Source: Rhodovulum adriaticum
GTDB taxonomy: Bacteria > Pseudomonadota > Alphaproteobacteria > Rhodobacterales > Rhodobacteraceae
Direction of reading: 5' to 3'
DNA: 64,000 nt
NCBI RefSeq assembly: GCF_004345735.1
Contig: NZ_SLXL01000004.1
Location: 1-64,000 of the forward strand
The position numbers were made by a program, and so were the translations under genes. The notes below the pieces were generated by a model that did no database searches, was not told the origin of the DNA, and was given only the letters and a program-made list of their open reading frames with translations. How positions within the stretch are numbered: position 1 is the stretch's first letter; every line of letters begins with the position of its first letter. Below, in pieces: positions 56,243 to 64,000 of this stretch.

Positions 56243-58264
56243 ATGACCGATCCTCTGGTGATCTTCACGCCCTCGGGCAAGCGCGGCCGCGTCCCCCATG
56301 GGACCACGGTGCTGGAGGCTGCGCGCAAACTGGGCGTGGACCTGGACAGCGTCTGCGGCGGGCGCGGGATCTGCTCGAAATGCCAAGTCACTCCCGGCAC
56401 CGGCCAGTTCCCGAAACACGGGGTGACGGTCTCTGCCGACGCGCTTTCGCCGTTCAACGCGGTGGAACAACGCTATGACGAAAAACGCGGCCTGAAACCG
56501 GGCCGCCGGCTGGGGTGCCAGGCACAGATCCTTTCGGACGTGGTGCTGGATGTGCCGCCCGAAAGCCAGCTCCACCGCCAGGTGGTTCGCAAGGCGGCCG
56601 AGGCCCGCACGGTTGATATGGACCCCGCCACGCGGCTTTACTTCGTCGAGGTGGCCGAGCCCGACATGCATGCCCCGACCGGCGATCTGGAGCGGCTGAA
56701 CGCGGCGCTGGCCGCCCAATGGGACTTGCCCCCGGCGCACGCCCCCCTGCCCGTTCTGGCACGCCTGCAAAAAGCACTGCGCGCGGGTCAGTGGCAGGTG
56801 ACCGTCGCGCTGCATCAGGGGCATGCCGACGGCCCGGCCCAGATCCTGGACATCTGGCCCGGCTTCTTCGACGGGCCGATCTATGGGATGGCGATCGACC
56901 TGGGATCGACCACCATCGCGGCGCATCTGACAGATCTGGCCACCGGGGCCGTGGTTGCCTCGGCCGGCGTGATGAACCCGCAGATCCGCTTCGGCGAGGA
57001 TCTGATGAGCCGGGTTTCCCACGCCATGATGAACCCCGACGGCGCCGAAGAGATGACCGTCGCGGTGCGCGGCGCGCTGGACGATCTGGCCCGCGCCATC
57101 GCCCAGGAGGGCGGCATAGACGCCGCCGCGATCCTGGAGGCCACGCTGGTCTGCAACCCGGTGATGCATCACCTGGCCCTTGGCATCGATCCGGTGGAAC
57201 TGGGCCAGGCACCCTTTGCCCTGGCCACCTCGGACGCGGTGAACCTGTCGGCAGCGGATCTGGGGCTGGGCGCGCTGAACCCGGCGGCCAAGGTCTATGT
57301 TCTGCCCCTGATCGCGGGCCATGTCGGCGCGGACGCAGCAGCAGTAGCATTGAGCGAGGCGCCGGAAAAATCGGACGATCTGGTGCTGATCGTGGATGTG
57401 GGCACCAACGCGGAAATCATCCTGGGCGACCGCAGCCGGGTGCTGGCCTGTTCCTCGCCCACTGGCCCGGCCTTTGAGGGGGCGCAGATCAGTTCCGGCC
57501 AGCGCGCCGCCCCCGGCGCGATCGAGCGGGTGCGCATCGATCCCGAAACCAAGGAGCCGCGCTTCAGGGTGATCGGCTGCGACCTGTGGTCGGACGAGGA
57601 TGGCTTTGAGCAGGCCGTGGGCACAACCGGCGTCACCGGCATCTGCGGGTCGGGCATCATCGAGGCCGTGGCCGAAATGCGCATGGCCGGGCTGGTCGAT
57701 GCGGGGGGGCTGATCGGATCAGCGGCACAGACGGGCACGTCGCGCTGCACGCCCGAGGGCCGGACCCATAGCTATGTGCTGCACGACGGCACGGACGATG
57801 GCGGGCCGTTGGTCACCGTCACCCAGGGGGACATTCGGGCGATCCAGCTGGCCAAGTCGGCGCTTTATGCCGGGGCGCGCCTGCTGATGGACCGCAGGGG
57901 CGTGGACCGGGTGGATCGGGTCGTGCTGGCCGGTGCCTTTGGCGCGCATATCAGCCCGCTGCACGCCATGGTGCTGGGGATGATCCCCGACGTGCCGGTG
58001 GACCGGGTCCGCTCGGCCGGGAACGCGGCGGGGACGGGCGCACGCATCGCGCTGTGTTCGCGTGCGGCGCGGCGGCTGATCGAGGGTAACGTGCGCCGGA
58101 TCGAGAAGGTGGAAACCGCCGTCGAACCCCGGTTCCAGGATCATTTCGTCGCCGCCAACGCCCTGCCCCATGCCAGCGATCCATTCCCGGAACTGGCCAA
58201 GATCGCACCGCTGCCGCAGGTCGATTTCAACACCGGCGGCAGCCCCCGCCGACGGCGGCGCTGA
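56243..58264 (+). CDS. RamA-like corrinoid-activating ferredoxin/ASKHA protein
   Basis: A 673-residue protein. The N-terminal [2Fe-2S] ferredoxin domain has Cys38, Cys44 and Cys47 in SVCGGRGICSKCQV and Cys92 in RLGCQA. A linker is followed by a large ASKHA-type ATPase domain (DUF4445-like, about 215-650) with GMAIDLGSTTIAAHL and VLIVDVGTNAEIILG. Such proteins reductively reactivate cob(II)alamin of corrinoid methyltransferases at the cost of ATP. Here it would serve the split methionine synthase. It lies in the same orientation after the small hypothetical gene. Confidence 0.87.
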   Translation: MTDPLVIFTPSGKRGRVPHGTTVLEAARKLGVDLDSVCGGRGICSKCQVTPGTGQFPKHGVTVSADALSPFNAVEQRYDEKRGLKPGRRLGCQAQILSDVVLDVPPESQLHRQVVRKAAEARTVDMDPATRLYFVEVAEPDMHAPTGDLERLNAALAAQWDLPPAHAPLPVLARLQKALRAGQWQVTVALHQGHADGPAQILDIWPGFFDGPIYGMAIDLGSTTIAAHLTDLATGAVVASAGVMNPQIRFGEDLMSRVSHAMMNPDGAEEMTVAVRGALDDLARAIAQEGGIDAAAILEATLVCNPVMHHLALGIDPVELGQAPFALATSDAVNLSAADLGLGALNPAAKVYVLPLIAGHVGADAAAVALSEAPEKSDDLVLIVDVGTNAEIILGDRSRVLACSSPTGPAFEGAQISSGQRAAPGAIERVRIDPETKEPRFRVIGCDLWSDEDGFEQAVGTTGVTGICGSGIIEAVAEMRMAGLVDAGGLIGSAAQTGTSRCTPEGRTHSYVLHDGTDDGGPLVTVTQGDIRAIQLAKSALYAGARLLMDRRGVDRVDRVVLAGAFGAHISPLHAMVLGMIPDVPVDRVRSAGNAAGTGARIALCSRAARRLIEGNVRRIEKVETAVEPRFQDHFVAANALPHASDPFPELAKIAPLPQVDFNTGGSPRRRRR

Positions 58265-58301
58265 CCGCGCCCGCGCTGGTGGCAGGACCGGGGTTCCGGG
58301 C

Positions 58302-58330
58302 TTGACGACGCCGCGGTCTTTGTCTAACTC
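58302..58330 (+). promoter_or_regulatory. Putative tRNA-Gly promoter
   Basis: TTGACG at 58302-58307, a 17-bp spacer and TAACTC at 58325-58330 lie just upstream of the tRNA. The predicted start is about six bases before the tRNA 5' end. Confidence 0.45.
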
Positions 58331-58342
58331 ACACCGACCCGG

Positions 58343-58416
58343 GCGGGTGTAGCTCAATGGTAGAGCAGGAGCTTCCCAAGCTTAAGACGAGGGTTCGATT
58401 CCCTTCACCCGCTCCA
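58343..58416 (+). tRNA. tRNA-Gly (anticodon CCC)
   Basis: A complete 74-base tRNA: acceptor GCGGGTG with CACCCGC, D-arm GCTC/GAGC, anticodon loop TTCCCAA (CCC at the centre), T-arm with GGGTTCGATTCCC, discriminator T and encoded CCA. The outermost anticodon-stem pair is a mismatch. It decodes GGG. Confidence 0.94.
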
Positions 58417-58445
58417 ACTTCCCCCATTTCCGAAGGATCGGCGCC

Positions 58446-59246
58446 ATGGGCGAGAAACGCGTTTATCTCAATCCGCTCAGCGCCCGCACGCCCCTGAACC
58501 GGGCGTTGGCCCCGTTCTTTCCCCGCTATCGGTCGCTGTTGCAGCTGGAGGCCTATCCCGAACACCTGCGCGGCCCCTTGCGCAACATCGTGATGAGTAC
58601 GGACAGCAAGATCCTGTTCCTGCGCAACCTGAAATGCGCCTGCACCTCGGTCTCGCAACTGCTGTATTACTATTCCGAGGGCGCGTTTTACCAACGCTCC
58701 ATCCACCGGGCGACGCGGGGCGTTTATCTGGCGCGTTATCATTGGGAAAAGATCGAGCCGGTCTATACCGCGCATTCCGGCTTTCTGTTCACGCTGACCC
58801 GCGATCCCGAGGCGCGCGCCTGGTCAGGCTTTACCAACTTCTTCGTCGATGACAAGAACATCGCCCGGCACAACCACACCCGCCCGATGCGCGATCATGG
58901 CTACGATCCGGCCAGGGGCGACAGCTATAATTTCGACGTGTTCCTGGACTACGTCGCCCACACGCTGGAAATCGACCCGTTGCAGACCAGCGCGCATTTC
59001 CGCCCGCAGGTCTATAACATCGCCTATGGCGATATCGATTACGACTATATCGGCAAGGTCGAGACACTCTCCGCCGATTTGCGCACGATCTTTGCCCGCG
59101 CGGGCGCCGATGGTTTCCCGCCCGAGGATCTGCTGGAACAGCGGTTCAATCGGTCCGAGGCCCCCCGCGCGCCCCTGACCCCCGCCCAGCAACGCCGCGT
59201 GCGCGAAATCTTTGCCCGCGACTACGAGGCGTTCGGCTACGCTTGA
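58446..59246 (+). CDS. Sulfotransferase family 2-like protein
   Basis: A 266-residue protein resembling carbohydrate sulfotransferases. The PAPS 5'-phosphosulfate-binding loop is probably FLRNLKCACTSVSQLL, and the 3'-phosphate motif is FTLTRDPEARAWSGF. Aromatic-rich segments (YYYSEGAFYQRS, YGDIDYDYIGKVE) follow. It would transfer sulfate to a polysaccharide or other acceptor. No glycan biosynthesis gene is next to it. It starts 29 bp after tRNA-Gly. Confidence 0.78.
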   Translation: MGEKRVYLNPLSARTPLNRALAPFFPRYRSLLQLEAYPEHLRGPLRNIVMSTDSKILFLRNLKCACTSVSQLLYYYSEGAFYQRSIHRATRGVYLARYHWEKIEPVYTAHSGFLFTLTRDPEARAWSGFTNFFVDDKNIARHNHTRPMRDHGYDPARGDSYNFDVFLDYVAHTLEIDPLQTSAHFRPQVYNIAYGDIDYDYIGKVETLSADLRTIFARAGADGFPPEDLLEQRFNRSEAPRAPLTPAQQRRVREIFARDYEAFGYA

Positions 59247-59328
59247 GCGCACGCAGCCCTCGGCACGGGTGCCCATCTGCGCGCCAGCGATCCTGCACGG
59301 CATGCGATTTGCAACTGCGGAAGATGTC

Positions 59329-59358
59329 AAAAAAAAACGCCCGCACAAGGCGGGCGTT
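59329..59358 (-). terminator. Intrinsic terminator of the small RNA
   Basis: On the minus strand AACGCCCGC (59350-59358) pairs with GCGGGCGTT (59336-59344) around a five-base loop and runs into a long T tract (A run 59329-59337 on the plus strand). In the plus direction only two T follow, so it is a poor terminator for the sulfotransferase gene. Confidence 0.8.
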
Positions 59359-59405
59359 AAGTCATTGAGGCAGGTTTCATACAGGCAAGAAACCTATCGA
59401 GCAGT
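59329..59405 (-). ncRNA. Probable minus-strand small RNA
   Basis: The minus strand reads, in order, a good promoter (59412-59440), a hairpin with arms AGGTTTC and GAAACCT (59372-59378 and 59389-59395), a short linker, and a 9-bp terminator stem followed by at least seven T residues. The predicted RNA is about 77 nt with no reading frame. No minus-strand gene lies upstream to need this terminator. I do not recognise an RNA family. Confidence 0.68.
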
Positions 59406-59411
59406 GCCTTA

Positions 59412-59440
59412 GTTATACGCAATCCGGCCGGGCGATCCAA
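59412..59440 (-). promoter_or_regulatory. Promoter of the small RNA
   Basis: On the minus strand TTGGAT (59435-59440) and TATAAC (59412-59417) are separated by exactly 17 bp, a near-consensus housekeeping promoter. The expected start is near 59405. Confidence 0.6.
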
Positions 59441-59519
59441 GCTAAAAGTTTGAAAAAGCAAGACGCTGCCCCTAGGCTCTCACCCAAGAAAACAAGGGGC
59501 CAGCAGGATTGTTGCCGAA

Positions 59520-61337
59520 ATGATGCCGGATTTTTTCAAACCGCTCCGCGCTTGGGCGGTGCTGATTGCGTTGCTCTTGGTGCCGGGATTCGCCGCCGCA
59601 TCGCCGCAACACGGGATTGCCATGTATGGGGCCCCGGCCCTGCCACAAGATTTCGTGGCCCTCCCATATGTGAACCCGGACGCGCCCAAGGGCGGCCGCA
59701 TCGTTCTGGGCGAGGCCGGGGGCTATGACAGCCTGAACCCCTTCATCCTGAAAGGCAGCGCGCCCTGGGGCCTGCGCCTGCACGCCTATGAAAGCTTGAT
59801 GGGCCGATCCTGGGACGAACCCTTCACCCTGTATGGCCTTTTGGCCGAATCGGTGGAAACCGGACCCGACCGCGACTGGGTCGAATTCACCCTGCGCGAA
59901 GAGGCCCGGTTCTGGGACGGCAGCCCCGTCACCGTGCAGGACGTTCTGTGGTCGTTCGAGATACTGGGCACCCAGGGCCACCCGCGCTATCGCAACGCCT
60001 GGGCCAAGATCGCCACCGCAAAGGCCACAGGCCCGCGCAGCGTGCGGTTTACCTTCAACACGCCGGACCGGGAATTGCCCCTGATCCTGGGCCTGCGCCC
60101 GGTTCTGAAAAAGGCGCAATGGGACGGTCGCGCCTTTGACGAAAGCGGGATGGAGGCGCCCATCGGCACCGGCCCCTATGTCATCGCCGAGGCCGTGCCG
60201 GGCCGCCTGCTGTCGCTGCGCCGCGATCCCGATTACTGGGGCTGGCACCTGCCGCTGAACCGCGGGCAGCACAATTTCAATGAAATCCGGTACGAGTATT
60301 TCGGCGATGGCGATGTGGTGTTCGAGGCCTTCCGCGGGGGCGCGATCGATGTCTACCGCGAGGGCAACGCCGCGAAATGGGAAACCACCTATGATTTCCC
60401 CGCCGTGCGTGACGGACAGATCGTCAAGGCAGAGATCCCGCACCAGCGCCCATCGGGGATTTCGGGCCTGGTGATGAACACCCGCCGCCCGATCTTTGCC
60501 GATTGGCGCGTGCGCGATGCGATGCTGCACGCCTTCAACTTCGAGTTCATCAACGCCACGCTGAACGGCGCCAGCCAGCCGCGCATCGCCTCCTACTTCT
60601 CCAACTCGGTTCTGGGGATGCGCCCCGGCCCCGCCGAGGGGCGCGTGCGCGACCTGCTGGCGCCTTTCGCGGACAGCCTGCTGCCCGGCGCGCTGGAAGG
60701 ATACGCCCTGCCATCCTCGGACGGGCGGTCATCGAACCGGCGCAACCTGCGCAGGGCCTTTGCGCAGCTTCAGGCCGCTGGATGGACCGTGGCCGATGAC
60801 GGGGTGCTGCGCGACGCCCAGGGCACCCCCTTCACATTCGAAATCCTGCTACGTCAGGGGGCGACCGAAACCCAACAGATCGTGGACATCTTCGCCGAGC
60901 ATCTGAAACGGCTGGGCATCGGCGTGCGCATCACCGCCGTGGACAGCGCGCAATATACCGAACGCACGGATGCCTACGATTTCGATATGACCTTCTATTC
61001 CCGCGCACTGTCGCTGTCGCCGGGCAACGAACAACGCCTGTATTGGGGCCGCGAGGGCGTAAGCACGCCGGGCACGCGCAACTGGATGGGCATGGACAGC
61101 CCCGCCGCCGAGGCGATGATCGACGCCATGCTGACCGCGGACAGCCACGAGGATTTCGTCGCCGCCACACGGGCTCTGGACCGGGTGTTGACCACCGGGC
61201 GCTATGTCATCCCGATCTGGTACGCGCCTGCCTCGCGGCTTGCCCACCGGGCGTGGCTGCGCTACCCGGACACCATCCCCGCCTATGGGGACTGGATGGG
61301 ATTCCTGCCGGATATCTGGTGGTCCGAAAAGGAGTAG
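59520..61337 (+). CDS. Extracellular solute-binding protein family 5, YejA-like
   Basis: A 605-residue exported protein with a signal peptide (about residues 1-27, ending GFAAA). The family 5 peptide/nickel binding fold shows in DAPKGGRIVLGEAGGYDSLNPF (split), LLAESVETGPDRDWVEFTLR and GTGPYVIAEAVPGR. The long form and the FDMTFYSRALSLSPGNEQ segment fit the YejA-like subgroup that feeds microcin C/peptide importers. No permease or ATPase genes follow; an entericidin-like gene starts three bases downstream. The start is an ATG at 59520, with another in-frame ATG immediately after. Confidence 0.88.
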   Translation: MMPDFFKPLRAWAVLIALLLVPGFAAASPQHGIAMYGAPALPQDFVALPYVNPDAPKGGRIVLGEAGGYDSLNPFILKGSAPWGLRLHAYESLMGRSWDEPFTLYGLLAESVETGPDRDWVEFTLREEARFWDGSPVTVQDVLWSFEILGTQGHPRYRNAWAKIATAKATGPRSVRFTFNTPDRELPLILGLRPVLKKAQWDGRAFDESGMEAPIGTGPYVIAEAVPGRLLSLRRDPDYWGWHLPLNRGQHNFNEIRYEYFGDGDVVFEAFRGGAIDVYREGNAAKWETTYDFPAVRDGQIVKAEIPHQRPSGISGLVMNTRRPIFADWRVRDAMLHAFNFEFINATLNGASQPRIASYFSNSVLGMRPGPAEGRVRDLLAPFADSLLPGALEGYALPSSDGRSSNRRNLRRAFAQLQAAGWTVADDGVLRDAQGTPFTFEILLRQGATETQQIVDIFAEHLKRLGIGVRITAVDSAQYTERTDAYDFDMTFYSRALSLSPGNEQRLYWGREGVSTPGTRNWMGMDSPAAEAMIDAMLTADSHEDFVAATRALDRVLTTGRYVIPIWYAPASRLAHRAWLRYPDTIPAYGDWMGFLPDIWWSEKE

Positions 61338-61340
61338 GCG

Positions 61341-61454
61341 ATGGCCCGGATCGTGCTGTTGACCCTTGTGCTGACGCTGGCAGGCTGCGCCACGGTCGAG
61401 GGGCTGGGCGAGGACATTTCCGCCGGCGCCCGCAAGACCCGCGCCATCCTGTAA
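61341..61454 (+). CDS. Entericidin A/B-like small lipoprotein
   Basis: A 37-residue lipoprotein. The signal ends in the lipobox LTLAGC and the mature part reads ATVEGLGEDISAGARKTR. Small proteins of this pattern are annotated as entericidin A/B, tiny membrane lipoproteins linked to toxin/antidote or stress lysis in enteric bacteria. Here the role is unknown. The ATG follows AAAGGAGTAGGCG, which overlaps the end of the binding-protein gene, so it is in that operon. Confidence 0.85.
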   Translation: MARIVLLTLVLTLAGCATVEGLGEDISAGARKTRAIL

Positions 61455-61475
61455 CCGCGCGCGGGGCGGACTGGC

Positions 61476-62054
61476 CTAGCTGCCCAGGATCGCGGTTACG
61501 TAATTGCGGGTTTCCTTGTAGGGCGGCACGCCGTCGTGGCGGGCCACGGCCTCTGGCCCCGCGTTATAGGCGGCCAGCGCCAGCCGCCAGGACCGAAAAC
61601 GTTCGTACTGCCGACGCAGGTACCGCGCCCCCCCATCCAGATTCTGTCGGGGATCCTCGGGATCGACGCCCAGGCGGCGCGCGGTGTCAGGCATCAACTG
61701 CGCCAGACCGATCGCCCCCTTGTGCGATACCGCCTTGGGGTTCCAGCCCGATTCCTGCTGGACCAGCCGCAGGAACAAATCCTCGGGCACGTTGTGGCGC
61801 CGCGCGGCGGCGCGGGCGACGGCCAGGTATTCGCCCCGATACTTGCCCGCATAGGGTAGCACGCGGCCGGGCGTGATGACCGGCGCCGGTTGCAGGCGGA
61901 CCGAGTTCGAATATTGCTGCGCGGCACGGCTATCCAGCACCCGAAGCTGGCTGGCAAACAACGCGGCACGCGATTTCGACGAAACCGAGGTATCGGCAAG
62001 GGCCGGTCCCGCGGCGAGGGCGGCAAGGGCCAAGGCTGCGCTCCAGCGTTTCAA
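61476..62054 (-). CDS. Lytic transglycosylase domain protein
   Basis: A 192-residue exported SLT-type enzyme that cleaves peptidoglycan glycan strands. A signal peptide (about 1-20) precedes a domain with the catalytic Glu in [13 protein letters not shown], then [30 protein letters not shown] and [12 protein letters not shown]. These are the classic motifs of soluble lytic transglycosylases. It converges on the entericidin-like gene 21 bp away. Confidence 0.92.
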   Translation of the reverse strand: MKRWSAALALAALAAGPALADTSVSSKSRAALFASQLRVLDSRAAQQYSNSVRLQPAPVITPGRVLPYAGKYRGEYLAVARAAARRHNVPEDLFLRLVQQESGWNPKAVSHKGAIGLAQLMPDTARRLGVDPEDPRQNLDGGARYLRRQYERFRSWRLALAAYNAGPEAVARHDGVPPYKETRNYVTAILGS

Positions 62055-62160
62055 GGATCACCCCCCGTGTCTTGCGCAATTGCGGAACAATACCGGAAAA
62101 ACCGCCCCGGGACCAGTCCGGCCCCAGGGCGGCGGGCACCTTTCCGCCAGCCCGCGCGAC

Positions 62161-63999
<1,839 letters not shown>

Positions 64000-64000
64000 G

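Overview
The window is a high-GC, gene-dense piece of an alphaproteobacterial chromosome. It very probably comes from the Rhodobacteraceae/Roseobacter group. The signs are an iscR-desulfurase-sufB-sufC-sufD-sufS operon whose IscR lacks the usual cysteine ligands, a Sphaeroides-heme-protein (SHP)/DHC redox cluster, a split corrinoid methionine-synthase module, a bactofilin next to an M23 peptidase, and many short overlapping coding units. No insertion sequence, prophage, CRISPR array, rRNA operon or plasmid function was seen.

Layout. 1-9.9 kb: tail of an unknown gene, a hybrid histidine kinase, an AhpD-like protein and quinone reductase pair, aroK-aroB, a small membrane protein, a secreted unknown protein, xerD and a CorC-like protein. 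9.9-15.6 kb: a HerA-like ATPase, an IalB-family protein, an MFS transporter, a TauE/SafE exporter and dusA. 15.7-25.1 kb is the most distinctive part. A leftward PepSY protein/response regulator/histidine kinase operon faces a rightward operon of cytochrome b, a cytochrome b-diheme cytochrome c fusion, SHP and DHC. It is followed by a membrane-anchored LuxR-type regulator, an unusually AT-rich 430-bp gap, a diheme cytochrome c coupled to a PQQ-type beta-propeller protein, and an orphan substrate-binding protein. 25.4-34.6 kb: tRNA-Arg, a small-molecule methyltransferase and the Fe-S assembly operon. 34.7-48.8 kb: housekeeping genes including icd, a lipoamide-dehydrogenase-family gene, queA, a giant AsmA/YhdP-like protein, bcp, M23-bactofilin, a COQ10-like protein and hpt. 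48.9-53.5 kb: a NitT/TauT-type ABC transporter, rlmE and a Ppx/GppA phosphatase. 53.7-58.3 kb: a MetF-like reductase, a methylfolate:corrinoid methyltransferase and a RamA-like corrinoid activator. 58.3-64 kb: tRNA-Gly, a sulfotransferase, a probable minus-strand small RNA, a peptide-type solute-binding protein, an entericidin-like lipoprotein, a lytic transglycosylase and thiC.

The strongest non-gene signal is a pair of matching operator-like elements, one in front of each cytochrome b gene. Each has two CTGA half-sites 11 bp apart followed by two TCAG half-sites 11 bp apart, at identical offsets (0, 11, 24, 35). One copy also lies just upstream of the divergent PepSY/regulator/kinase operon, so the two-component system probably controls both the redox genes and itself. 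A second strong signal is a minus-strand small RNA near 59.4 kb with a promoter, an internal hairpin and an intrinsic terminator.

All assignments come from reading the sequence and from general knowledge of protein families. No database search was run.
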